Assembly: GCA_963714055.1 (NCBI GenBank)
Contig: OY970227.1
Location: forward strand, 2,976,001-3,040,000
Origin: JACDBE01 sp963714055
GTDB lineage: Bacteria > Actinomycetota > Acidimicrobiia > Spongiisociales > UBA5794
Reading direction: 5' to 3'
DNA: 64,000 bases
Positions 1 through 9,546 of this stretch are shown in pieces. Each line of letters opens with the position of its first letter. Positions within the stretch are counted from its first letter, which is position 1. A model generated the notes under the pieces. It was given only the letters and a program-made list of their open reading frames with translations, did no database searches and was not told the DNA's origin. The position numbers and the translations under genes are program-made.

Positions 1-1804
1 GACGGTGTGCCACTCGAGGCCCTTGGCCCGGTGCACCGTGAGCAGTGGGACGGCATCCTCCCCGCCTACGGTTGCGGTGTCGAGCTCGGCGGCGGCCCGA
101 TCCTCGGAGAGCAGGTCGAGGTAGCCGAGGAAGCCCTCCAACGACGGCCTACCCGCCAGCGGGCTCCAGTCCTCAGCCAGGTCGAGGAATCGGTAGAGGT
201 TGAGCCGAGCGGTGAGCCCGGCCACCTCTGGCATCGCCTCGATCTCCGTCCATCCTTCGATGGCGTCGATGACCCGTCGGATGAGCTCGACCAGCGTGCA
301 TTGCTGGGCGGCCGCCAGTAGGGCCCGATAGGTGTCGCGGAAGTCGTCGAGCACCCCGGCGACCTCCGGTGAGGTGGCCCCCTCACCCCGGTCGAGCGCC
401 TCGAGCATTGGATAGGGGAGCGCCAGGTCGGGATCGGAGTCGCCGCCGTGCCGGTGGCGCACCCAGCGGGCGAGCGGCGCCAGGTCGCCCAACCCGAGCC
501 GGTACCGGCTCCCGAGCAGGATGCGGGCGAGCGCTACCGAGTCGTCGGGAGCGGCGAGGATCCGTAACCAGGCGTGGACGTCGGCCACCTCGGGCACCTC
601 GATCAGCCCTCCCATGGAGACGACCTCGTGGGGGACGTCGGCGGCCGCCAGGGCGGTCCGCACCGGCCCGATCGAGCGGTGCCGCCGGAACAGCACTGCC
701 ATGTCCCGCCACTCGATGTCTTCTTCGTCGTGGAGGCGCCGGATCTCCCCGGCGATCCACGCCGCTTCGTCGGCGGACGTGCGGAACCAGCCGTAACCCA
801 GGTGGTCGGGGACGGGCTCGGCGGGCACCAGCGGATCGGTGGCGGCCCCTTCGTGGAGAAGGTCCTTCACGGCGTTGGCGACAGCGAGGATCGTCGGTCC
901 GGAACGGCGGTTGGTGGTGAGCGGGAGGCTGTGAGCCGGCTTGCCGTCGGTACGGAGGAAGTGTTCCCCGAACCCGGTGAAGTTGGTGAGCGATGCGCCG
1001 CGCCATTCGTAGATCGTCTGGTCGCCGTCACCGACGGCGGTGACGGGGAACCCGTGCCCGAAGATCGCCTGGAGCATCATGCGCTGGCCGGGGTCGGTGT
1101 CCTGGTACTCGTCGAGCACTACGACCCGGTAACGGTCCCTGATGCGTCCGGCGATCTCGGGATGGCGTTCCACGACCCGGTACGCCAGGTGCACCAGGTC
1201 CCCGAAGTCGACCACACCGAGACGGCGCTTGGTGGCTTCGTACGATGTGAGGATCCGGGCCAGCTCGAGCCGCTCCAGCCAGACGTCGTCGGGGTCGCTC
1301 GGAACAGCGGCGGCGATGTCGGAGGGGGCAACGAGGTTGGCGGCGGCCTGAGCCCCCAATGTCGCCGCCTCGTCGAGGCGTTGGGGGAGGGCGGTCATCT
1401 CGAGGTGGTCGTACACCTCGGTGCCGATGCTCTCGTGGAGCAGTTGCCGCACGTACCCGGCGCCGACCACCGCCAGGTCCCGCTCGACCCCGATCACCGC
1501 CCCGAACTCGCGCGAGTATCCGCAGCGCGAACCCGTGGTAGGTGTTGACCTCGACCTCGCGGCCGTCGGCGGCGTGCCTGGGCATCCGCCAGCGGAGCCG
1601 GTCGGCCAGCTCCTCCGCCGCCTTGTTGGTGAAGGTGATGCCCAGCGCCTCCTCGGGCTCGACGCCGCCGTCCACGGCGGCCACCAACCGCTCCACCACC
1701 GTTGCCGTCTTCCCGGTCCCCGCTCCGGCGGCGACCCGCAGTGGCTCGGGCGGGTGGTCGACCACCGCTTGCTGCTCCGGGGTGAGGGTGAAGGGAGCCG
1801 TCAT
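1..1804 (-). CDS. adnA: AdnA-like UvrD helicase-nuclease, N-terminal motor part (cut by window edge, one frameshift)
   Basis: This is the motor part of an actinobacterial double-strand-break resection helicase, probably AdnA, partner of the AdnB encoded just upstream. The ATG at 1804 overlaps the adnB stop codon (ATGA), so the two are translationally coupled. Residues 26-33 hold the Walker A (AGAGTGKT), followed by ITFTNKAAEEL. After about residue 97 (LRIL) the frame shifts by one base near 1505-1516, and the protein continues as REFGAVIGVERDL, the Walker B VVVLDEYQDTDPGQ near 1085-1125, and LLTVHRAKGLEWHTV at the window edge. The expected C-terminal nuclease lies outside the window. AdnA rather than PcrA/UvrD is inferred from gene order and the adnB neighbour. 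The break may be a sequencing indel. Confidence 0.75.
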
Positions 1805-4800
1805 GCGACGAACCCCTCGGCGCCCTCGGGCCAGGCCGGGCAGACGGTGCGGACCGGGCAGCGGTCGCAGTGATCGCCTGTCCTCGGGGTCCAGTCCTCC
1901 GAGGTTATGCCGCCGGCGATGGCGGACATCCGCTCGGCCACGGCCGGGAGGTTGGCCATGTCGAACTCCAGCCGCCTGAGGCTCTTCTGACCGCGGCTGG
2001 CCCACGGGAACCACATCTCGGCGCCGGTCACCTCGCCTCCGACGGCGACCTCGGGGTCTCTCCGGCCGGCGAGCACGTAGAAGCCGAGTTGGAGGGACTC
2101 CGCCGCCTCGGGTCTCGTCGGTGCGGTGCTCCCCGTCTTGTAGTCGACGATGACCAAGCCGGCGGGGCGACCTTCGATGAGATCGACCCGCCCCACCCAC
2201 CTGGTCCCGGCATGGTCCATCTCCAGCTGCCGTTCGACCATGACCGATTGGCCGCCGACGGGCCGCTTCAGGTAGAGCTGCTCTATCACGATCCCGGCGC
2301 GCCGCCGCCACGCCGTTGCGTGCGGCTCGCCGCCGAACGAGTAGCCGTCGAACAGCCGGTCGAGCTCGGTGTCGGCGTCCTCGAAGGTGCTCGGCGGGGC
2401 GTCGGGAGTCTCGATCACGGCACGCTCGACGTTCTCCATGACCCTGTGCACCAGTGAGCCGAGCTCGGCGTGGTGGGAGCCGGCGTCGCCGATGGCCAGG
2501 CGCCGCGTGAGGGCGTGGCGGCGCGGGCACTGTTCGTAGGACTCGCCCTGGCTGGGGGAGAGGCGCAACGGGAGCTCGACCAACCCGGTGTCCGGGCCTC
2601 GGTGCCGGAAGCCGGCGAAGCTGGTGACCGGGCGCATGCCCCAGCGGGCGCCGTCGGCCAAGACGGCGATGGCCGCCTCACGCAAGGGACGGCCGGCGCG
2701 CACCACAGAGGGGCCGCCGCCGGCGACCGGCAGCTCCACCCTGGCCTCGGGATCGCCGGCCAGGCGCCGGAGCAATCCCTCCGCCTCGGCGACGGTCACC
2801 GGGGGATGGCGTGGTGGCTCGTCGACCGCTTCGTCGACGGTCTCCACGCCGGCGGCGAGGGCGAAGAACCGGGACGGCAGCCCCTGACCCATCTCGGACC
2901 CGGTCGAGGTGGCCGTCCACACCACCCGGCGCGAGGCGCGGGTCATCGCGGTGTAAGCGAGTCGTCGTTCCTCTTGGAGGCGGAAGCGGCGGTACCCCGG
3001 CGAGTCGTGAGGCACGTCGGCGAGGAGGTGGCGAACCCCGAGCAGGCTGTCCTGCATCCGCAGGTCGGGGAAGACACCCTCGACGGCGTCGGCGATGAAC
3101 ACGACCTCGAATTCCAGGCCCTTGGCCTGGTGGAGCGTCGTGATGGTCACCTGGTCTTCCTCCGGGGCCCGGTACGAGACCAGGGGTCTCGCCTCGAAGG
3201 ACTCCTCGTCGAGCAGCGCCGCGTACTCGATGAGCGTCCCCGCGGGGTTGCGCTCGTTCCAGCGGGTGAGCACCTGGAGCAGGGACGCCCATGCCCGCCG
3301 TGACCGGCGGTGCTCGGCACCGGTGGTCAAGGCGGCGAGCTGGGGGAGCGACTCCCACACCTTCCAGGCGCCTTCGGCGGCGGCGGCGGCGGTTGCCCAC
3401 CGGTCGTCGCCGAGCAGCCCGGCCAACTCGGGGAAGCGCGGTCGGAGGGTCTCCACCCAGTGCCCGGTGGCCGCATGGGCCCGTTCCACGTCGCGCACCT
3501 GACCCAGGGTGAGCCCGAACCACGACCCGAGCAGGAGGTGCCTGACGTGGCGGGCGAGCACAGGCGACTCCGGCGTGGTGGCTGCGGCGACCAGGTCGAG
3601 GAGGAAGCGGACCTCGGGCTGCTCGGTGGTGCGGCTGCTCGGTGGCTCGTGGGCGATGCCGCGACGTGACAGCGCCCGTGACAGCTCGGCGACGAACCTC
3701 CGTTTGCTGCGCACGAAGACCGCCATCGACCCGAAGCGCAACCCGTCGCGCAGGTTGAGGCGGAGGATCTCGGCGGCGATCCACTCGGCCTCGGCGGTCT
3801 GCTGGTGGAATCGGTGCAGATCGACTCGGCCATCGCCCGCCGCCGCCGTCACCGGACCCGCTGCTCCGGGGATGTCGGTCCCCGCCACCCTCTCGGCGGC
3901 GCGCAGGATCGCCTGCGGCGTGCGGAACGATGTGGTGAGCACCACCCGGCGCGCCGGTGACCCGACTCCGCCGAACGTCTCTCCGAAGCGGGCGACGTTC
4001 TCGACGGCGGCGCCCCGGAAGCTGTATATCGATTGGTAGGGATCGGCGGCGGCGGTGATGTTGCCGTCGGCGGCGAGGACCCGGAGCAACTCCACCTGGG
4101 CGGTGGTGGTGTCCTGGTACTCGTCGACGAGCACGTAGCGAGGTTTCAGCGGGTGGTCGGCGAGGACGGCGACGGCCTCGGCGAGGACCATCCCGTAGTC
4201 GATGCGGCCATCGGCGATCAGTCGCCTGCGGTAGCGCTCCATGAACTCGGGCAGGCCGCGCCATTCGTCGCGCTCCATGGCGGCGACGTCGCCGGCGTCA
4301 TGGAGTTGCTCGCCGGCGCGCAGCAGGAAGTCGGTGACCTCGTCGGCGAACGTCCTGGTGCACAGCAAGGGGCGCATCGCCACCGACCACGCCGACGGTT
4401 CCTCTTCGGCGAGCAGACGGCGAACCAGCGCCGCCTGCTCGGGGCCGGTGAGGATCTGCGGGGGCCGGTGCCATCCACGGTCGCCGTGGTGGACCTCCAC
4501 CAAGCCGGCGGCGAGGGCGTGGAACGTGGTCACCGTGATCGGGGGCGAGTCGGGCGGGGTTGTAGCGGCGATGCGCCGCTCGAGGTCGGCCACCCCGCGG
4601 CGGCCGAAGGCGACCACGCTGATGGCGTCGGCGGGCACGCCGGCCCCGACCAGGTGGGCGGCGCGTCGCACCAGGAACTCGGTCTTGCCGGTACCAGGGC
4701 CGCCGACGACGATCTGGGGCCCGTCGGTCGACGCTACCGCATACCCCCAGTCCTCGGGTCCCACCTCGATCTGTGCCTCGGAGCCGCCGCCCGCGGTCCT

Positions 4801-4899
4801 CTCGTTCCCGACCGTCTTCACAACCCTCCGTTCTGACGACCAGCAGTGGTGCCGCCCTCCTCGACCACCCTCGGTCACCGTATCAAACGGGGGTGACAC
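1801..4899 (-). CDS. adnB: AdnB-like helicase-nuclease
   Basis: A protein of 1032 residues with an N-terminal UvrD-type motor and a C-terminal PD-(D/E)XK nuclease, the length and layout of AdnB, which with AdnA resects DNA ends for recombination. Numbering from the GTG at 4899: Walker A GGPGTGKT at 66-73, Walker B VLVDEYQDTT near 260, motif V-like TTLHQAKGLEFEVVF, then the nuclease core GRVDLIEGR...VIVDYKTGS near 910. Cys in YEQCPRRHAL together with Cys 1011, 1014 and 1020 form the AddB/AdnB-type iron-sulfur set. The start is uncertain: the first 26 residues are low complexity, and an in-frame GTG at 4821 sits directly behind GGAGGG. No frameshift is visible. It overlaps adnA by four bases. 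Confidence 0.85.
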   Translation of the reverse strand: MSPPFDTVTEGGRGGRHHCWSSERRVVKTVGNERTAGGGSEAQIEVGPEDWGYAVASTDGPQIVVGGPGTGKTEFLVRRAAHLVGAGVPADAISVVAFGRRGVADLERRIAATTPPDSPPITVTTFHALAAGLVEVHHGDRGWHRPPQILTGPEQAALVRRLLAEEEPSAWSVAMRPLLCTRTFADEVTDFLLRAGEQLHDAGDVAAMERDEWRGLPEFMERYRRRLIADGRIDYGMVLAEAVAVLADHPLKPRYVLVDEYQDTTTAQVELLRVLAADGNITAAADPYQSIYSFRGAAVENVARFGETFGGVGSPARRVVLTTSFRTPQAILRAAERVAGTDIPGAAGPVTAAAGDGRVDLHRFHQQTAEAEWIAAEILRLNLRDGLRFGSMAVFVRSKRRFVAELSRALSRRGIAHEPPSSRTTEQPEVRFLLDLVAAATTPESPVLARHVRHLLLGSWFGLTLGQVRDVERAHAATGHWVETLRPRFPELAGLLGDDRWATAAAAAEGAWKVWESLPQLAALTTGAEHRRSRRAWASLLQVLTRWNERNPAGTLIEYAALLDEESFEARPLVSYRAPEEDQVTITTLHQAKGLEFEVVFIADAVEGVFPDLRMQDSLLGVRHLLADVPHDSPGYRRFRLQEERRLAYTAMTRASRRVVWTATSTGSEMGQGLPSRFFALAAGVETVDEAVDEPPRHPPVTVAEAEGLLRRLAGDPEARVELPVAGGGPSVVRAGRPLREAAIAVLADGARWGMRPVTSFAGFRHRGPDTGLVELPLRLSPSQGESYEQCPRRHALTRRLAIGDAGSHHAELGSLVHRVMENVERAVIETPDAPPSTFEDADTELDRLFDGYSFGGEPHATAWRRRAGIVIEQLYLKRPVGGQSVMVERQLEMDHAGTRWVGRVDLIEGRPAGLVIVDYKTGSTAPTRPEAAESLQLGFYVLAGRRDPEVAVGGEVTGAEMWFPWASRGQKSLRRLEFDMANLPAVAERMSAIAGGITSEDWTPRTGDHCDRCPVRTVCPAWPEGAEGFVA

Positions 4900-4906
4900 G
4901 AACGCG

Positions 4907-4937
4907 GCTCGGCCCGGGCACTACGCCCGGGCCGAGC
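4907..4937. terminator. Perfect 13-bp hairpin downstream of the osmoprotectant operon
   Basis: GCTCGGCCCGGGC, a 5-base loop and the exact complement form a very stable stem between the OpuC-type binding-protein stop (4960) and the adnB start region. No T-run follows on either strand, so it is a structural terminator or mRNA 3'-end stabiliser rather than a textbook intrinsic terminator. It lies upstream of either proposed adnB start and could also insulate that gene. Confidence 0.6.
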
Positions 4938-4959
4938 AATTCAGCCGAAGATCGACCGG

Positions 4960-5916
4960 TCAGAAGCCGTTGTCGGCGAGCCAGTCGGCGGCGATGACGT
5001 CGGCGTCCTCGGTGTCGATGTCGAAGCGCCGGTTCATCTCGGTGAGGCCCTCGGTGGTGAGCGCCGCCGAGATGTCGTCGAGCACGTCGGTGAGCTGGTT
5101 TCCATACGCCTCTTGCAGCTCGGTGGTGAGCACCGGGAGCACGTTGTCGGCGGCCAGCATCTGCTGGTCGTCCTCGAGGAGCACCCATCCCCGGTCGGCG
5201 ATGATGCCGCTGGTGGAGAAGAGGATGGCGACGTCGATCTCGCCGGCATCCAGCGCCGCCACCGTCACCTGGCCGGCATCGAGCGGCTGGAAGTTGGCGC
5301 TCATGTCGAGCCCGTACACGGTGTTCAGCCCGGGGATGCAGAAGGCGTTGGTCTCACAGTCGGGCGGCCCCCCGAGGACCAGGTCGGCGCCGTTGGCGGC
5401 CAGGTCGCTGAGCGAGGCGAGACCGACCGAGTCGGCGGTCTCCTGGGTCACCACGAAGGCATTGGTGTCGATCGCCTCCGATGGCGCCAACGCCACCAAC
5501 CCGATCTCGGTCAACCGGGCGTTGAGCAGATCGGTGGTCTCGGCGGCGTCGCTGGTCGCTTCCCCGGCGAAGTCGTTGAGGAACTCCAGCATCGAGGCGG
5601 CGTACTCCGGCGCCAGGTTGATGTCACCGCTCTCGAAGGCTGCCATCGACAGGTCGCGGAACCCGCCAACCGGCTGCACACTGGCGGTGAATCCCTCCGC
5701 CTCCAGCGCCCCCCGGTAGATCTCGGCGAGGATGGCGCTCTCCCCGAAGTCCTGGGCACCAATGACGATCTCCGGTCCCTCCACCGGGGCGGGGGCCGTG
5801 GTCGGGGCGGCGGACGATCCGTCGGCGGCGTCATCACCCGAGTCGCCGCAGGCGGCGCCCAGGAGGGCGAACGCCAGGAGACTCGCCCCGATGACGCGGT
5901 TGCGGTGCTTCCGCAT
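4960..5916 (-). CDS. Glycine betaine/choline-type (OpuC/ProX) substrate-binding lipoprotein
   Basis: Extracytoplasmic solute receptor of a quaternary-amine (glycine betaine, choline or carnitine) ABC importer, 318 residues. The signal peptide ends in the lipobox LLGAAC with Cys23 as lipid anchor, followed by an Asp/Ser/Thr-rich linker. The mature part has the OpuAC fold signatures: IVIGAQDFGESAILAEIY at the start, EYAASMLEFLNDF, and the hinge-region FVVTQETAD. It is the last gene of a leftward operon behind two permeases and an ATPase, the order typical of opuC loci. The exact ligand cannot be read from sequence. A GC-rich hairpin follows the gene. Confidence 0.85.
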   Translation of the reverse strand: MRKHRNRVIGASLLAFALLGAACGDSGDDAADGSSAAPTTAPAPVEGPEIVIGAQDFGESAILAEIYRGALEAEGFTASVQPVGGFRDLSMAAFESGDINLAPEYAASMLEFLNDFAGEATSDAAETTDLLNARLTEIGLVALAPSEAIDTNAFVVTQETADSVGLASLSDLAANGADLVLGGPPDCETNAFCIPGLNTVYGLDMSANFQPLDAGQVTVAALDAGEIDVAILFSTSGIIADRGWVLLEDDQQMLAADNVLPVLTTELQEAYGNQLTDVLDDISAALTTEGLTEMNRRFDIDTEDADVIAADWLADNGF

Positions 5917-5964
5917 GGGTCACTCCTTGTAATTAGCTGTGCCGCCGGAGGCGGCGGCGTCAAG

Positions 5965-6708
5965 CTAACCGACCGGGACGGCGTCGATGACGTCGCCGGG
6001 GTCGAGCGCCTCGGGCCTCCGCCGGCGCCCGGCGGGATGGCTGTGGTCGAGCCGGCGTTGGGCCCAGCCCAGCGTGCTCTCAGTGAGGATGGCGAGGAGG
6101 GCGACGGCGACTCCTCCGATGAACACCTCTTCGTACTTCCGTTGGGCGAAGCCGTCGATGATGAACCGCCCCAAACCCCCGAACCCGACCACGGCGCCGA
6201 GGGTGGCGGTGGCGATCACCTCGACGGCCGCGGTGCGCACGCCGGCCATCACCACCGGCGCCGCCAGGGGCAGCTCGACCCCGGTGAGCACCTGCCGTTC
6301 GGTCATCCCCATGCCCCGGGCGGCTTCGACCAGCGCCGGATCCGTGTGGCGGATGCCAGTGTGGGCGTTGACGAACATCGGCGGCAGCGCCAGCGCCACC
6401 AGCGCCACCAGCGTCGCCCAGAAGCCCAGCGGGGACAGCCCGAGCGCCAGGGTGATGGGGAAGGCGATGCCGACGATGCCGAAGGACGGGACCGCCCTTC
6501 CGATGTTGACCGCGGAGACGGCGAGCACACCGCCCCGACCGCGGTGGCCGAGCACGACACCGGCGGGGAGGGCGGTGGCCCCGGCCAGGATCAATGCCAG
6601 GCCCGACACCGCCACGTGCTCCCAGAGGCGGTTTGGCAGTCCGGAGCGGCCGGTCCAGTTGGCCGGATCGCCGAGCCAGGCCGCCACCTCGCCGAAGAAG
6701 TCGATCAC
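5965..6708 (-). CDS. Osmoprotectant ABC transporter permease (second subunit)
   Basis: Membrane subunit of the OpuC-type importer, 247 residues, with five or six hydrophobic segments and the BPD_transp_1 coupling-loop motif EAARGMGMTERQVLTGVELPLAAP that contacts the ATPase. The GTG start at 6708 overlaps the stop of the upstream permease (GTGA), which fixes the start and indicates translational coupling. It resembles the adjacent permease in the coupling loop, so the transporter probably uses a permease heterodimer. The C-terminus is Arg- and Pro-rich. Confidence 0.85.
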   Translation of the reverse strand: MIDFFGEVAAWLGDPANWTGRSGLPNRLWEHVAVSGLALILAGATALPAGVVLGHRGRGGVLAVSAVNIGRAVPSFGIVGIAFPITLALGLSPLGFWATLVALVALALPPMFVNAHTGIRHTDPALVEAARGMGMTERQVLTGVELPLAAPVVMAGVRTAAVEVIATATLGAVVGFGGLGRFIIDGFAQRKYEEVFIGGVAVALLAILTESTLGWAQRRLDHSHPAGRRRRPEALDPGDVIDAVPVG

Positions 6709-7352
6709 ACTGCCTCCGTCCTGCGTGCCCACGGCGTGATCCGCCGCTCGAGGGCGACGAGGGCGATGTCGGCGGCCACCGCCAGCAGCACCGACAGGAC
6801 CGTCCCGACCAGGATCTCGGTGAGGAACTGGCGGCGGATGCCGCGCAGGATGAACACGCCGTAGCCGCCCTGGCCGATGAGCGCGGTCACCGTTACCAGC
6901 CCGATCGTGGAAACGGTGGCGATGCGGATGCCGGCGATGATCACCGGCACCGCCAGCGGCAGCTGCACTCCCAGGAACAGATTCCGGTCGGTCATCCCCA
7001 TCCCCCGAGCCGACTCGAGGACCGGTTCGGGCACCCCGTCGATGCCGGCGACGATGTTGCGCACCAGGATGAGGAGGGTGTACGACACCAGGGCGATCTC
7101 GGCGGTGACCATGCTCAGCCCGAAGAAGGGGATGAAGAAGGTGAACAACGCCAGGCTGGGGATGGTGTAGAGGATCCCGGTGAACCACGTGATCGGCCCG
7201 TAGGCCGGGCGCCACCGGAGCGCCACCAGCGAAAGGGCCATCGCCAGCAGGAAGCCGGAGACCACGGCGATGACGGTGAGGGTGACGTGCTGGGTCGTCG
7301 CCTCCCACATGTCACTGAAGTGTCCGGCGATCCAACCCCAGTCGATCGTCAT
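6705..7352 (-). CDS. Osmoprotectant ABC transporter permease (first subunit)
   Basis: Membrane subunit of the OpuC-type importer, 215 residues, with about five transmembrane helices (for example LTVIAVVSGFLLAMALSLVA and ALFTFFIPFFGLSMVTAEIA). The cytoplasmic EAA-type loop reads ESARGMGMTDRNLFLGVQLP, matching the loop of its partner. It begins with ATG at 7352, 19 bases after the ATPase stop, and overlaps the next permease by four bases. Only short TM-flanking regions are present, as in OpuCB/OpuCD-type subunits. Confidence 0.85.
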   Translation of the reverse strand: MTIDWGWIAGHFSDMWEATTQHVTLTVIAVVSGFLLAMALSLVALRWRPAYGPITWFTGILYTIPSLALFTFFIPFFGLSMVTAEIALVSYTLLILVRNIVAGIDGVPEPVLESARGMGMTDRNLFLGVQLPLAVPVIIAGIRIATVSTIGLVTVTALIGQGGYGVFILRGIRRQFLTEILVGTVLSVLLAVAADIALVALERRITPWARRTEAV

Positions 7353-7371
7353 CGGCGGGACCCCACGACGG

Positions 7372-9330
7372 TCATTGCAGGATCGCCCGGCCGATGGCGT
7401 CGGCGGTCAACATCCCCAGGTACCGGTCACCGTCGAACACCGCCGCCACGTTGGTCCGTGAGCTCACCACCACGTCGAGGGCGTCGATCAGCGATTCGTC
7501 GACTGTCAGCCACGATTGGAAGCGCCGCAACGTCACGTTGGTGAGATCGTGCCGGTCGTCGAGCTCGGCGGCCGGGACCCAGCCGTCGAGCCGCCCGTCG
7601 CCGCCGACGGCGATCCAGTCGATCCCGTGCTCGGCCATCACCCGGCGGGCCTCCTCGACGGTCGCCGTCGCCGGAAGCACCGGACCGGGCTCGAGCGGCA
7701 CGGTGCTTATCGGGAGCAGCTTGAGCCGCTTCAGACCCCGTTCCGAGCCGAGGAAGTCGACCACGAACTCGTTGGCGGGCCTTTCCAGGATGTCGGCGGG
7801 CGCGTCGTACTGCTCGAGGATGCCGCCGTTGTTCAGGATGGCGATGCGGTCACCCAGCTTGATGGCCTCGTCTATGTCGTGGGTGACCAGGACGATGGTC
7901 TTGCCCAGCCGCTCGTGGAGGTCCAGGAACTGGTCCTGGAGCCGGCCCCTGGCGATGGGGTCGACGGCACCGAACGGCTCGTCCATCAGCATCACCTGCG
8001 GATCGGCGGCAAGCGCCCTGGCCACCCCGACCCGCTGGCGCTGCCCGCCGGACAGCTCGGACGGGTAACGGTCTCGCATCGAGCGGTCGAGGTCGACTAC
8101 GGCGAGCAGCTCGTCGACGCGGTGGTCGATGCGCCCCTGGTCCCACCCGAGCAGCTTGGGCACCGTGGCGATGTTCTCGGCGATGGTGCGGTGCGGGAAC
8201 AGACCGATCTGCTGGATGACGTAGCCGATGCTTCGCCTCAGTTCGGACGGGCTCAGCGACGTGATGCTGCGGCCCGCCACCTCGATGGTGCCCGCGGTCG
8301 GCTCGATCAGCCGGTTGATCATCTTGAGCGTGGTCGTCTTGCCGCACCCCGATGGGCCCACCAGCACGGCGACCTCACCTTCGGCGACGTCGAGCGACAG
8401 GTCGGTGACCGCCGGGCCGTCGCCGCTCGGGTAGGACTTCGACACCCGGTCGAGCCGGATCATCGCGTCGGTAACGCCGCCACCTCCGGGTCGCCGCTCT
8501 GCCCACGCCGGGCACAGGTCCTTGTAGGCGCACCAGTCGCACAGCCGGCCCGGCCTGGCGGGGAACCGATCGGAGCTGATCGCCCGATCGATCGCAGCCC
8601 ACAGCGCCACCAGCTGGCGCTCCATGGCGTCGAGCTGGACGTCGCTGACCGGTATCTCGTACACCGAGGGCCCGTTGAGGTACAGCAGCCGGAGCCTCGC
8701 CGGGGTGCGACCGGTGCGGTGCCGGACCAGCAGGGCGTAGATCTTGAGGGCGAAGAAGGCGGGAATGGCGTAGCGCTCGGGCGGCGCCTTCCCTGACTTG
8801 TAGTCGGTGATGACCAGCCCGTCATCGGTCTCGTCCATCCGGTCGAGGATCCCGCGTATGGTCATGTCGCCGAGCTGTTCGGCGAGCTCGAGCTCGCGGC
8901 CGGTCGGTTCGATCGTCGTCGGGTCCTCGACTCCGAAGTAGTTGGCCAGGATCCCGAGGCTCTCGAGGCCCCAACGCCGCTCGACGGCAACGTCATCGAA
9001 CAAACCGGTGAACTCGTCGTCCTTCACCTCGACCCAGGCCTGGCGGAACAGGTCGAAGAGTCGGTCTGGAGTCCGTTCGTCGGCCGGGAGGTCGAACAGG
9101 CGTTGCAGCGCCAGGTGGGCGGTCGTGCCCCGCGCCTGGGACTCGGTCGGTGGATCGGGGATGCGGTCGATCGAGCGGAACTTGTACAGCTGCGGGCAGG
9201 TCTTGAAGTCGCTGGCCCGCGACGGCGACAGCGTCTCCAGTCCCCGGGGGGCCGCGATCTCGCCGGTGTCGATGTCGCCGGTGTCGATGTCGCCGGTGTC
9301 GATGTCGATCGCGGCCGTCGTCGTCGCCAT
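7372..9330 (-). CDS. RecB-family (PD-(D/E)XK, Fe-S) nuclease reading in frame into an OpuCA-type ABC ATPase with CBS domains
   Basis: One open frame of 652 residues carries two unrelated proteins. Residues 1-289 are a RecB/Cas4-like exonuclease: LSPSRASDFKTCPQLYKF, RGTTAHLALQRLFDLP, the catalytic ILDRMDE...VITDYKSGK, and an Fe-S cluster of the first Cys plus LCDWCAYKDLCP. It resembles stand-alone actinobacterial RecB-like nucleases (for example mycobacterial Rv2119). Residues 290-652 are the ATPase of the osmoprotectant importer: Walker A GPSGCGKTTT at 325-333, signature LSGGQRQRVGVARAL, Walker B VMLMDEPFGAVDP, then two CBS-like repeats typical of OpuCA. MIRLDRVSK at 8463 is the natural ATPase start. 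In another frame the nuclease would end at a TGA overlapping that ATG, so one indel could split this into 7372-8463 and 8460-9330. ATG 9330 starts before a threefold IDTGD repeat. Confidence 0.75.
   Translation of the reverse strand: MATTTAAIDIDTGDIDTGDIDTGEIAAPRGLETLSPSRASDFKTCPQLYKFRSIDRIPDPPTESQARGTTAHLALQRLFDLPADERTPDRLFDLFRQAWVEVKDDEFTGLFDDVAVERRWGLESLGILANYFGVEDPTTIEPTGRELELAEQLGDMTIRGILDRMDETDDGLVITDYKSGKAPPERYAIPAFFALKIYALLVRHRTGRTPARLRLLYLNGPSVYEIPVSDVQLDAMERQLVALWAAIDRAISSDRFPARPGRLCDWCAYKDLCPAWAERRPGGGGVTDAMIRLDRVSKSYPSGDGPAVTDLSLDVAEGEVAVLVGPSGCGKTTTLKMINRLIEPTAGTIEVAGRSITSLSPSELRRSIGYVIQQIGLFPHRTIAENIATVPKLLGWDQGRIDHRVDELLAVVDLDRSMRDRYPSELSGGQRQRVGVARALAADPQVMLMDEPFGAVDPIARGRLQDQFLDLHERLGKTIVLVTHDIDEAIKLGDRIAILNNGGILEQYDAPADILERPANEFVVDFLGSERGLKRLKLLPISTVPLEPGPVLPATATVEEARRVMAEHGIDWIAVGGDGRLDGWVPAAELDDRHDLTNVTLRRFQSWLTVDESLIDALDVVVSSRTNVAAVFDGDRYLGMLTADAIGRAILQ
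9261..9305. repeat. Three tandem 15-bp units inside the nuclease N-terminus
   Basis: Three perfect copies of CGCCGGTGTCGATGT on the + strand encode the repeated pentapeptide DTGDI near residues 10-24 of the nuclease. The segment lies before the conserved domain, so copy number is unlikely to affect the fold. Slippage is expected here. Confidence 0.85.
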
Positions 9331-9360
9331 GGTGGGCACTCTACGGCGCCGGGGTGACAC

Positions 9361-9380
9361 AAACCACATGCATGTAGTTT
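9361..9380. promoter_or_regulatory. 20-bp near-perfect palindrome upstream of the nuclease/ATPase gene
   Basis: AAACCACATG followed by CATGTAGTTT is an inverted repeat with 9 of 10 positions paired, centred on ATGCAT, 31 bases upstream of the ATG at 9330 of the leftward gene. Its size and position suit a dimeric repressor operator controlling the nuclease/osmoprotectant operon. The regulator is unknown. The next 80 bases hold only a short hairpin (9393-9411). Confidence 0.5.
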
Positions 9381-9464
9381 CGCGTCGGCGGTGCCACCGG
9401 ACCACGGTGGCATGGTACGGCCGGAGTGCGTGCTCGAACGGCCGGCAGGCCCCTTAGCCGGCAC

Positions 9465-9540
9465 CGCGAAAACCAGGAAAGCGGTCGCGAAAACCAACCA
9501 CCGTTCTCGTTTGACGCGCTCGGGACCCCGGGCCTACGTT
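9465..9540 (+). promoter_or_regulatory. Unit A promoter: double CGCGAAA box plus TTGACG/TACGTT
   Basis: Two direct CGCGAAAACC boxes (9465 and 9486) precede TTGACG at 9511-9516 and TACGTT at 9535-9540 with an 18-base spacer. The second box lies exactly 25 bases before the -35, as in units B and C. This looks like a sigma70-type promoter with an upstream activator or repressor site, driving transcription to the right into a structured, non-coding stretch. Confidence 0.6.
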
Positions 9541-9546
9541 GCCGCT

